Assembly (NCBI RefSeq): GCF_051020985.1
Contig: NC_135008.1
Coordinates: forward strand, 9,486,001-9,550,000
Direction of reading: 5' to 3'
DNA from: Nomia melanderi
Lineage: Eukaryota; Arthropoda; Insecta; Hymenoptera; Halictidae
Length of the DNA stretch: 64,000 nucleotides
A program made the position numbers and the translations under genes. Positions 13,640 through 24,781 of this stretch are shown here, in pieces; position 1 is the first letter of the stretch, and every line of letters starts with the position of its first letter. Under the pieces are notes generated by a model, which did not search any database, was not told the origin of the DNA, and worked only from the letters and a program-made list of their open reading frames with translations.

Positions 13640-13860
13640 CGTGACTACAGTTTCCTCGCGGAGGAGACAATCTTTCATTGTTTACTTATTTGAGAAGTGC
13701 TGCCCGTGGATACCTTTAATCCGCTTACCCACAGGCGCTTCAATTATGCTGAAGCGAACTTATCCCCATATTAAACCATTTAATGGTTCCGTTAAAGTGC
13801 AGATTTAAAGCTAATTAATTAACAGTCCCTTTATAGCGCAGAATATCCTGGAGTATACTC
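13640..13860. promoter_or_regulatory. GC-richer intronic island, candidate enhancer
   Basis: This island stands out from the AT-rich intron by composition and has no open frame of note. It contains TTAATCCGCTTACC (a Bicoid/Otx-class TAATCC core) at about 13717 and TTAATTAATTAAC (homeodomain-like TAAT cores) at about 13814. Such clusters are typical of insect intronic enhancers. The calls are by eye and short motifs are common by chance. Confidence 0.2.
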
Positions 13861-14959
13861 TACTTACGTTATTGGCTCAATACTAAATTCTTTTTTTCGT
13901 TTAAAAGATTCTAAAAGTTTAAAAGAAATATTCTTAGATAATTCTTCTTCAATAATGTTACTCATATTTATTATTAATATTAGTTAATCCAGACTCGTCT
14001 CACAAAAGCTTCTTTCTCGTGAACATAGAAGTAGAAGTTTTACCATTATTCTGAGCTACTCATACGTGTCATCGTGTTTTCTACTATTCTACAAAGGTAC
14101 GGTAGATCAAAGTCGACCAATTGATGTACTTCTTTCGCAACTCCTTGGTACAAATGGGTCATTAAAGTCTGCAGTACGTTCACGAGAACGAAGTAAAGTT
14201 AATCTTGAGATTGGGAGAATGAACACTCAGGAAACCAGTGGTGTTAAAATGAGGATGACTTTGAATTGCTTCTTTGACTGTACAGGTCTACTTTTTTACG
14301 CTCTAATACCTCGGCATCCTTTGGACGAAAGTTGGTTGAAAACGGGTGTAAAATGAAAAGGAACAATATTAGTCCTACTTCGTGATCGTTGAATTGAATT
14401 CTACAAATGTATTTTCTGTTATTTGATACACAGATGAAACACGCATGGAAGACAACTTTTTCGTTTTGTATTTTCGAGCCGAGAGTAGATACATGCAGTT
14501 ATTATTTTGTTTGTTGCTTTCTGTTTTACTGTTACCTGCAATTCGCATTCAACGGTGGTACAGTTTCCATTTTCCTTTTTTTCCAAATTGCACATATCCT
14601 ATTGGTGGTGTTCACTTTAGTTAACATTTCGTTTTCCAGTTATTTCTTCTCTTTGAATTGTCGCAGTGCTCGTTTTACGTAATTATGAAGGGAGAACAAA
14701 AAATGTATTCCTTCGAAAAGTATCTGGCAACTATATATGGGGTGTAACAAAATTTTGCGCACAAATGATAGGGCGTGTAAATCTCATTAAACTGAGTAAA
14801 GAAATCCCAGTGAACATGAGTCCAAAACTCAATAATTTTCGAAATAAAAATAAATTACATGAACAATTCATTTATAAATATATGGTCATTCGATGTGACG
14901 GGGTTACAGTCATGAAACATTTCAATCTATTATTGATAAGTTTCATGAGATAAAGGTAA

Positions 14960-15260
14960 ATTGAGATTTTTAGATAAAGGGTACACAGTTATAAGAATAT
15001 TCACCGTTTACGCACGACGATTATTTCATACAATACCTTGCACATTCATCCCTCTGCATGTGCTATCGTTTTCCCCGCGTTGTCTGTACGATGCTCGTAA
15101 TTACCTCTTGAACGAAGTATGGTAACTTCGTGATACTGCATCAGAATACGTACGTTAACTATCAAGCCGCAGTCAATGCCATCAACGATTCATTAATGCA
15201 AATATATGCAAGATCCGCCATGACGTTCGTATCCTCGTTTCGGATAAAGTGATCGTCCCA
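14960..15260. promoter_or_regulatory. Intronic island with octamer-like motif, candidate enhancer
   Basis: This GC-richer block in intron DNA includes ATTAATGCAAAT followed by ATATGCAAG near 15192-15212. The first contains ATGCAAAT, the classic POU-domain octamer, and the second is a partial copy. No coding potential is evident. Regulatory function is inferred from composition and motif only. Confidence 0.2.
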
Positions 15261-16449
15261 GTTTTGTCTCATCTGTTAGGTGTATTAATTAGTAACAAAC
15301 TGTTTCATCTAAGAAGAGTTCATCATTTTTATCAACCATAAGGTTCAGAGGATATGGTGGATAAATAGTAAGTATATCATCATCTTATTAAGTAAAGTAA
15401 ATCTAATATATATATGAGATAACTACAAAATTCAATTAAAATTGACATAAAATAAAATTATTTAATGGTGTAAGTAATTAGATAACAGCGAAACGTAAGA
15501 ATTGCGACATTAAATAATTAATAATAGTTTATATTTACTTTTAGTACAAAGGGATAAGTGATATATAAAACGCTTATGATTCTCATGGCAATCAATGTGT
15601 TATTTTACACAATATGAAATTCATACTCCCAAACTGGACAGTCGTGATATCTGCAATACTGATGGACATTTGCCAATGGTATTATCGCAATGCGTATGGT
15701 GCATGGGGTATTGCGGATACTTACGAATAAGATAACTGCAGTGTCATACGGATAGTACGATATAACTGTTGCTACGATTTTTCATAGGCTTCTAATGGTT
15801 AGACAAAATGAATCTGATATTAGTGCACTGTAAACTACAGTATAAAATGATAACAAAATGTATGTATATAATTTTTCATTAAGTACTGCTATTTATATTT
15901 TAACAAGAATATTATTTCAAATTTTTTATCGGTATCACGTATTCATATGTCATCTATATTATGCAATAATTTGAACGTAACTATTACAATTTTATTACAT
16001 AACACATGCACTGTTACGTAAAGGTGAAGAGCAGTTCAAGCGCAGTATATAATGTTATGTCAAGAATATTGTTCTGTAACAAACATTTTATATTTATAGA
16101 ATAAGTAGCTTTGAAAAGATATATAAGATCTAACATACGAATACTTTTTAGATTAATTCGACGCTAAGAGTGAAATACGATTGAACTAAAAATAAAGACA
16201 TTTAGATCGTTATATACAAAAGAAGATTATACTTTCTTGGATTTCTTTGAGATTCCTATTTTCAGAATTCTTAAGAAACGTGCGAGCATGTATTCATGAT
16301 AGAATTTAGAAAACTTAATTTTTGAAGAAACTTTTAGTGCATTGTATTGAAATTAATCTGTGTATTGTGATTAGTGTGTTATAGTGTAATAATAGTGCAA
16401 TTACTGTAACAGTACTATTTATTATTTTGTATTCACAGAATACAACAAA

Positions 16450-17010
16450 GAAAATTGAGATTTATTCCATCGCATGCATTTTATTCCACACGCCTCAGTT
16501 TTAAAGGATTGCCTACGATCTGCGCCCGAATTTCAAGTGATAGTGTATCATATACACGTATTCGTATAGTTGCGTTCGAAACTTCTCAGCGTCCAGCTGT
16601 AAATACATCGGTAAATCTTTATAGAACACTTTGTACGTGTCCTGTACGGCCCTATCGAATCGACAGCGGCCGGATTAAAAAGTGACAGAGGAAGGCATTG
16701 TCTTATTTCGCGCAGAGGCCGAGGGCCACACTTGACACAATTAGTATCGACCGGCGTTTCTATTTTTGCTATTTTCTGCTGTTCTAACAGTTTTTGTCAA
16801 CTACTTTTCGCACGTTTTAGCAACTTTGTGCGGCGAATTCTTCGACTCCTCGTTTACATCCCTTCATGCCTTTGAAAGTATTTCAAATAATATATTCTAT
16901 AGGATTCCCATCGGTCCCTTTTGCCGCCTAGATATACGTTCTAGGGTACACCGAGGTGAGCACCTTCAAAGGGAATTTCGTCGCATTACCATAAAATTTT
17001 ACTTTCCTAA
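16450..17010. other. GC-rich intronic block of unknown role
   Basis: Composition is elevated over about 550 bp, including a stretch near 16650-16760 rich in GGCC and CGG words. Two moderately long frames cross it on the + strand, but neither has a clear domain or flanking splice pair. It could be an enhancer, a noncoding exon or a decayed insertion. I cannot choose between these. Confidence 0.25.
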
Positions 17011-17419
17011 AAAGTGAGAAAATAGATTTTCCCATTTTCCACTCTTTTCTAGCTATCATTTGGTACGCGTGATATTGTATACATGTACATCTGTTTAGGA
17101 TACAATTGAAGTTTCACATCAGTAAGAGGAAAATAGTGCTACTGAGAACCTGTTAAACCATTGTAGAGATCTATTTGATTGAAATTCAGTTCTATTTTAG
17201 AAACTATTAATATTCTGTTAAAAGGAAGTGTATCTTCCAATATGATTCTACCAAAACTCGTTGGATTATTTCAAAATTTCGACCGACAGCATACATGTAC
17301 CCTGAATTTTCATAAGAAGAGTTAAGTACTATTTTATAGCTTTGCACTTTGTTCGGTTTAATTCGTTTAGTAAATGTCAGGTATATTACCCTTTGATACG
17401 ATTCAGCTTTCTAAAAATA

Positions 17420-20400
17420 TAATTTCATGTGTTCCCTTTAATCTTGGCGCTCTCATATTCTGCCTCTTTATAATCACGAATATGGTGCGATGTTGACGTA
17501 AGTGAAATGCATTTATGAACTCCCGCGCACGCCGAATTAGTGCATAAAATTGCTAAACATACAGGTTGCGACCCGGAGCAGGTAATCAAGGATCGCCACT
17601 GCCATCGCACCTTCGCGTACTTACTTCATTATAGCTTCAAGAAGTCATAAACTGGAGTTCTTGAGTAGCTGTACTTGAAAAACTGAATTACGTATTCAAA
17701 AGTTAATGCATTACTGTAATTTAAATATCGAGATATCTCAGAATGATACATACAAATGTTATTACACTTTTTCGAGATCAAAATACACCACGCGTTACCT
17801 TAGGTCTAATTTGAACAAAACTGTCACTTTGAATATATGCTGTAGCAGTTGTGACTCTATCCTCAGTTCTTTGTCAGGGAATTTTTATATATTTTACAAT
17901 CATTATGTACTTTGTTATTTTTGACGAAGCTTTTACTAACCAAGCTTTTTGGAATATCTGTACTTTCACTCTTCACTGTTTTAACACTTTCCCCTAGTTT
18001 GCCCGCAAGTTTTACTATTTCCTTCTTCGTCAGCTGTTAGATGTGTTTTATTATATTTCCTTCCTCCCCCTTTTTTACCTTCTCGAGATTAAGAATTTTC
18101 ATCTTACTAGTGCTTTTATTATTTTTATAAATAAATATATTAGGTAATTAGAAAATATTATTGTCACTATTCATTATTAGAATATGTAATATCTAGTAAA
18201 ATCACTGCGGTATTCACTTTTTATTATTGGTTTATGAAACAAGTAAATGCTGGAAATAAATGTTACAAACCTGATTGATTTATTTCAAATAATTCTTGTT
18301 GTCATATGATTGTATTTTTATCCTGTCAGTTTACTATTAATTCATTATTCTACTTTCCTCGTTAAATTCAAAAAAATAATATTAACTTAACACTGACTGA
18401 TATAACATAATGCGAGTTTCGGTGAAAAATATATTCTTGGGCGTGCACATACGTGGACACTGGCAGGCAGATAACTCGTTATCACTGTGTTCCTTAATTT
18501 CTTTTCGCTTCCATCGATTCTTTTCCACGAAACCTTGTCATTAAAGGAGATAGCGGAAGATATGGTAGCCTGTTTTATGGTCGCACCTCCCCAGTGGTAA
18601 TTGATCACAGTAAAAAATAGAAACCAGCTTCGTTTCCAAATAATTTTTTTTCCTGGTATAAAAAATAAATTCTTCGAATGGAACATACATCATGGTCTTA
18701 AGAACACAGTATCTGAAGGCAATTCACATAAAACAGTTTCTTTTGACAACATGAGCCACAATAACTTTAATAATTTACTAAATTTGTTAAATAAAAGGAT
18801 TTGATTCAATAGATAATTATATATTATAACTATCTAATACAATTATTAGTTACTAAGTTATTAATAAGTAATAATAAAATATTATTGATAAAGGTAATTA
18901 TTTATTACAAAGTTATTCGTATTTTACTGATTAAATTTGTAATTATGGAAATTAATTTTAACCAGAACCTGAGAAACAGTATTATTGAGTGTCACATACA
19001 ATTTTGCTGGAGTTTCTCTTTAACAGTCAGATAGCACAACGTGACACAAGGGAATTCGTTATTAACACATTCGAAAGTAATCTATTCCAGGATATTGATT
19101 TTGACAATTGAAACCTATGAACATCGTGTTTCTAAAAATAGTATAGTTAATTAATCGATGACAGCTCTCCGTTGTCAAACTGTTAAATACAGTTATTATT
19201 CATCACGCGATACTAACCCCTGTTTGAACTACATATGTATATATAATACTTTTAGCCGAAAACGTCGTTGATAATAATTTTTTAACAACTGATAATCTGC
19301 AATTACAATCTTTACAACAATAGTTAGAGTTACGATCTTGACAACATATTAAAACATTGTCAAAATTAATTGTGGCTCCCTTTATGTACGTTTCGAATAT
19401 TTACCGATAAAAATAATAAACCAGAAATTGACAACATGTGGTAAGCAAACGGGGAACTATAATACGTAGAATAATAATTATCAACAGGTGACTCTATGAC
19501 AAAACAGGTGATAATTTGTAATAAAACACTTTGTTACCGACGATTAGAATGACATCGCTTGGAAAGCACAATTTTTAAATAATTCTATCATTAATATAAT
19601 TATATTACTTTAATATAAATCATAGAAAAAAAGAGATTCCAATACTCAGAATTGATTGTTAATACTATTGTATGTATATCAAGAAATTTTGCCGTTGTGC
19701 GTATTTGTTTTTTAATGAGAAAATTTTATTTTGATATTAATCAGAATTATTATATTTACACTACGTTTCATATGCTTCATAATTTCTCAATTTTTTATAT
19801 AGTTTTTCTTAATTAAAAAATGTGTTGAATATTCTACGATGTTTTAAATCATTTATTACAAATTATAATAGATATTTTAGTGATAATATTCATTACAAAA
19901 TTATTATAATAGTTTAATTTCTTCAGTGTACATTATTTTATACAAAATCAATCTTTTATATTGATTCGCCATCCCTTCAGAAATAATTTCTGTGTTGGTA
20001 AAGTAGAGACTACGACTATATCTTCCGCTTAAGCAATATAAATGTACATTTTTACAGAAAGTTTAATTTAACTTATTTATTCACCTTGTACAAAAAGATA
20101 AGTCGTTCGACGTGAAATTTATTTGTTTTAACGTTTCAATTTCTTTGGAAATCACCCTCTAACTGAAATTGTTGTTAAAGCAGGTGTTTGTACATCAAAG
20201 AGGTACATGTCTGTGCTGTTGACTCTTGTGACCAAAAGATGCTTCCGAGTTGATATCACCGGCACAGTGAAGGGGATGCTTTCCTGTTTTATCGACAGCA
20301 CTGCACCCCCGAGTTCACGAAGTTTCCGAGTTTTTTTATTTGTATTCCTTGATAAATATTATGACACTTTCATTCCACCCTAGGGTGCGCCTCGTTATAA

Positions 20401-20869
20401 TAAGTAAATATTATAAACACGTTTTATATTTTATAATATATGTAACATGTTGCACAAATAACGATGAATAAATACCTGATCATTGTATATACATTGATTT
20501 TCTATAATAATTTATAGAAAGTTATAAAGTACATTCTTTCATAGAATTTATCGAAGTTCAATTCTATTTTTAACTGATTACAACAATTTTTGAAGAAAAT
20601 AGAAATTTATAAATTGTAAATTCAGAGGTACTATGATTGATTTGTTTGCATACTAAACTAAGAATTTTAATACCGACAACGTGTTGTCGTATATTAAATA
20701 TTCGTTTACTAATAGATTGACAGGTATTATGCAGTTATATATTTCAGTGTATTGTTTACATAAAAGTGGATATACATACTATAAGAAACCGTTTAGAATT
20801 TGAGAATGTGCATAGATGGAAGCAGCGATACTAATTAAATTATATACTCTATCATTTCATCAATCAGAG
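17420..20869. other. Mostly AT-rich intronic DNA, no gene seen
   Basis: A small GC-richer patch lies at about 17500-17610. The rest is AT-rich with no convincing exon. The stretch at about 18826-18960 is almost pure A/T and low in complexity. Confidence 0.4.
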
Positions 20870-21117
20870 TTAACCCTTAATGGGCCGGAAGTATTTCAAG
20901 TTGACTTATCGCCAAAAAATACCGTAACATAGATAACAAGTGGAAACCAATTCATAGAAGTGATCTAGTACAATACTTAACGTGTTAATTGTAAATATTG
21001 CAACAATAGCAGTGATAAAAATAAAAAATGATGTTTGTCATCATATATGCGGCAATAGACTCAGTAAGTAAAAGTGTCATGCCGTTTATATGGCGGCATT
21101 GGTCCGTTAAGGATTAA
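20870..21117. mobile_element. TTAA-flanked MITE, family I copy 1
   Basis: It is bounded by TTAA at 20870-20873 and TTAA at 21114-21117, enclosing 240 bp. The tips are imperfect inverted repeats: TTAACCCTTAATGGGCC at the left and, read inward on the minus strand, TTAATCCTTAACGGACC at the right (14 of 17 identical). There is no coding capacity. The length is nearly the same as the elements at 48209 and 52262, and an internal TTGTAAATA followed by ATAAAAAT also recurs in the latter. TTAA target sites point to a piggyBac-like family. Confidence 0.6.
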
Positions 21118-21985
21118 TTTCCTCAATTTGATCGATTCTGTATATTTGGCGCCAAGGTTTTCCACGTTTTATATTTATTCAATATTAAACGCATAGAAGA
21201 ATCTGGAATCATATTTTTTATCACTGTTATACAGTTACGTAACTGAATGCTGTAGAATTTATTTTCAAGGTTTGGTGAAAAATTTATTTCTGATGTCCGT
21301 ATGACTGAACTGTTATTTCCACTAGTTCATCTGCATTTAAAGCAAATATTTTCCTTCTGCGGAGTCATGAATTTTATGTTCATTGTTCAATAATTCGTTC
21401 GCTACGACTAGAAAATCACAAAGCGACTTATCGTATGTTATTGATAGTAACGGGATTTCGAGATTTAAAGTTTGAACTTGGCAATATTTTCGAGCAACCC
21501 GCTCAAGCGGAAACAAACTGACAATTTGGTTTTGGAACATGTTCCAACCACAATACTGTAGTTAGATTTGAACTCAGGGTCGTTAGATTCGAAGCTCAAA
21601 TTTGCTTAACCTCGAAGGATTTCAAACTGAAATCAACTTAGTGGTTGAATAAAGTCTTCGACGCTCCCTTCTGAATGTAAGCACAGGATGTCACAATGGA
21701 AATACAAAATTCGTTACAATAAATGGTTTTATTTAAAAGACTCAGGTTCATTTAATCGATATCACTGCAGAGTGATGATCCATTTTCTGCCTCAATTTCA
21801 ACAATAGGATTTAGCAGTACAGCACTCCAATTAAATGGAGACTAAAACCGCAATTGTTTGATACATTTGTATAATTAAATTGAATAACAATTATTATGTT
21901 TCAATTTAATGTAGATTTTGACCAACCTAGATTACGGAAAATGGTAATTCTAGACAAGCAATATCATGAAAATCGCTAATGGAAA

Positions 21986-22025
21986 ATGAAAACATGAAAA
22001 CATGAAAACATGAAAACATGAAAAT
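21986..22025. repeat. 8-bp microsatellite (ATGAAAAC)n
   Basis: There are four perfect copies of ATGAAAAC from 21986 to 22017, followed by a partial, degenerate fifth copy. It is a simple tandem repeat and may vary in length between individuals. Confidence 0.9.
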
Positions 22026-22235
22026 GAAAATAAAAACAATTTAAAACATTAGAATGGAATGTTAGATTGTGACTTTTGATGGCTGAATTAATGTAAAGGG
22101 TGGTGAAAAGGGGGTGAAAACCGGAAAGAAAAATAATGCAAAGATACCGAAGCACTTCAACCTCGGTGTGTTAGTGAACTATGTGATTGGTAGAGCTACT
22201 TAGCAGACCTTCCTTCGACGCGAAGATATTCAATG

Positions 22236-22544
22236 TTATCTCTTTTTCTTTTTCCCTCGTGGTTTCTTTCTCAAGACCTGGAAAAGTTTCATTTTATCCT
22301 TTGGACCTATATTTGATAGATGTTTAATTAATTTCGTACTTATAAGATCCAGTAACTCCGTATATCTATTATAGAAACATATCGTTATATCAAGTATCTT
22401 CAAAGTTTTTTGTTTTTGACTGTGAGATTGCGTAATATTCGACGTTTTACCATTAATGCGAGTCAAACGCTTTTTCAAAGGAATCAATTTATTGTAATTG
22501 ATTTCCATATTCCGTATGACCTCCCGATTGTTAAGCATTCCCAA
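22236..22544 (-). other. Open frame next to the integrase relic, unrecognised
   Basis: A minus-strand frame of about 100 residues starts just inside the 3' end of the integrase relic and overlaps it in a different frame. It is rich in Asn, Lys, Ile and Leu and ends in a KKPRGKKKKR basic tail. It sits where a third ORF (envelope-like in some insect gypsy elements) or the end of pol might lie, but I see no diagnostic motif. It may be decayed element sequence that is open by chance. I assign no function. Confidence 0.2.
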
Positions 22545-22925
22545 TCGAAAAGCCGATTGATTAAATAATAAGCTTCCAGTAGATAAAACGTTAAGTTCCC
22601 GTGTAAACCGATAATATCGGTAGCAATTTCAACCAGTGCCACCTGTGGATCGCACATGAGCGCTGGTGTATGTGTTAGGTGCCAACGTTGGATCAGACTA
22701 TTAGATGCTGGCTGATATGGAGATATTCTGATCCGCCTCGCTCTCAATAGACGCGCTTGAGTGGTAAATAGGGTTCACTGGAACTGTGCCTCTAGAGTAA
22801 CGGCGATCGACAAGACCGTCCCGAAGCGACAGATCAAATTGCTGCAGTAGTGTTTAGACCCATGCACGATGCCTGCTAATATGCCTATCTCGAGGGATCG
22901 TGTATGGCCATGGAGAACCTATCAC
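22484..22925 (-). pseudogene. Decayed Ty3/gypsy-type retrotransposon integrase core
   Basis: Read on the minus strand, the translation follows the order of a gypsy-class integrase core. At about 22893-22910 there is a W-P-x-x-x-I-P motif. Then, in another frame, come LICRFGT (about 22820-22840), an I-x-x-x-x-x-A-Q-F block, ISPYQPASN and IQRWH, then PALMC and an LVEIATDIIGLHGN-like segment. Intact members catalyse insertion of the element's DNA using a D,D,E triad. This copy is dead: TGA at 22775-22777 interrupts the frame, at least one frameshift separates the WP motif from the rest, the second Asp position reads Thr (codon 22796-22798), and the Glu before RWH reads Gln (codon 22688-22690). 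Reverse transcriptase and gag are not visible nearby. It is an old fragment inside the intron, opposite to the host gene. Confidence 0.75.
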
Positions 22926-23435
22926 TGTTAACCCTCTAGATACCAAATAAAATCTTCCAGGAAAAATACATTTAATTTCATAATATACATTAACTTATCA
23001 TTTTCAACAAAAATAAATATTCTTATAACAAATGTTGTTCTAACTGTAAAAAAAATAGGTGGTTGTTACTACATCGATTTTATAGCAGTTCGCAAGTAGT
23101 ATACATTTAAATAGAAACCCCCTCAAATTCTCTTACTTTATATAAATTTCTTAATTAATTAATACCACTAGTTTTAAATATTAAAATCTAGACCATCTAA
23201 ATCTTGATCTCTAAAAATCCGCGCTCTAGTAATGAGTCTGCTTCTTCTAGCATCAACTTTAAGGCTACACTGATTGACTCTCAATATGTAGTCGAGTTGG
23301 GACTGCTATTCTTATTGTTTAGGCTCTGTTGAATATTAGTAGAAGTTTCCTTACCGTACTGTCGGAACTTTACATCGAACGAGCTCTCATCCTCTTGATT
23401 GCCATTTTCAACAGGAATTGTTGAATCTGGGCTAA

Positions 23436-23449
23436 GGACACTAGTGTCC
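23436..23449. repeat. Perfect 14-bp palindrome
   Basis: GGACACTAGTGTCC is its own reverse complement. It could be a dimeric DNA-binding site or chance. Nothing around it decides. Confidence 0.6.
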
Positions 23450-24403
23450 CTGGGATGGCAATCCGTGCAACGTTAACTTCTGAACCACGGATGTTCTTGT
23501 TTTTCGCAATTGTTTCCGTCCTGTATTATTCGTGTACGAACGTACAGTAGAGCATCGATTAACTTGGTCACTATTTTTCGCGATCGAGGTTTCTCAGTGT
23601 CTTGATTATATGCAATTTTAATCTTTTACATCCTTAAATTATACCTTAGGATATATACAGATGGCCTATTATAATCTATAAATACATTTATCTCTGAACC
23701 ATTCGTTATTTAAATAATATTTCTAACGCAATTTTTCAACATACTTTGAAGAATTTTTTCTTGATTCCTTATCTATCTAGATTGGTAGTCGCTCAATTAA
23801 ATCGAGGCAATTGAGGTAATCGAGGTTCTACCGTATTGATATCAAATTGCTAAACTAGATTAACCTCTTTGATACAAGCATTGATTATAGTCGGCAGATG
23901 TCATTAATCCATTGTCTGCCGATCCGTGTTACCTCTGTTTATTGAAAACAAATAAAAGAGGTTATACGGCTTCATGATACTGCTCTCGGTTATTAACTAG
24001 CATTACGCTGCGAACGTCGGCCGTATCGAAGAATTAACGATGACCTCTATCGATGGGAATCAAATCATGTATTTGATTTGAGGGAAACAACAGTTTCTCT
24101 TATTGCGTTATGTGTACTTGTGTTTTATTGTTTAGCAACAGGTGATGGAAATTCATGCAGCTTCTCTGATATATTAAATTTAATAGTTCAATTCTTTCAC
24201 GTTTTTCGATAATATTATTATGTTGAATGGAAGAAAATCCATTATTTGTAATTTCAAGGGAAAGCTTTACTTATTGATTCATAACATGGATTTGAAAAAT
24301 GGATTTAGGTGGAAAAATGTCGTAAAAGAAGAAGGGAATTATATTTTGGATCAACACTTAAAAATTTATTTGAAATAATAAAGCTTTGTGTAGATACAAA
24401 TTA

Positions 24404-24496
24404 TAATGGCTTTCTTTCTGGTCATTCTAATATATGTTGTAATTGGAGTCTCTCTAATTACACCATATGTTAGAATAATCGAAAAGAAAGCCATTA
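24404..24496. mobile_element. 89-bp TA-flanked fold-back MITE, possible pre-miRNA-like hairpin
   Basis: TA at 24404-24405 and TA at 24495-24496 flank an 89-bp sequence that is almost wholly self-complementary. The tips are ATGGCTTTCTTT and its exact complement AAAGAAAGCCAT. A second paired block, ATTCTAA, follows, and the inner loop is itself paired (TGTAATT with AATTACA). The TA duplication and short size fit a Tc1/mariner-type MITE. If transcribed with the intron, it would form a hairpin of pre-miRNA size. Confidence 0.65.
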
Positions 24497-24763
24497 GAAT
24501 TCGAAAAATTGATGAAAATACTCGATGCTTGAAGAAAATGGTTAAATATTCAGTATATTCACATAGATTTTGGAAATAAGAGCTTCAAAAATACAGAATT
24601 TTTGTCAATCAGTATTGTCATATATTTTTACTAAATAATGTTTATGGAATGTGATATACGTTTATTTGATAGGTTTCATAAATCTAGTGTTAAAAAATAC
24701 GATATGACATAAATATAACAAGATCCATAAAATCTGGGGCATTGCGTATGTGAATTTCGATCT

Positions 24764-24781
24764 GGGTTGGGTCAGGTCGGG
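24764..24781 (+). other. G-run cluster, weak G-quadruplex candidate
   Basis: Four G runs occur in 18 bp: GGGTTGGGTCAGGTCGGG. One run has only two Gs, so at best a two-tetrad structure would form. It stands out in AT-rich DNA and may be transposon debris. Confidence 0.3.

Noticed and set aside
22236..22544. Envelope-like ORF of an insect endogenous retrovirus next to the integrase relic
   Set aside because: Position fits, but I see no cleavage site, fusion segment or transmembrane anchor, so I list it only as an unrecognised frame.
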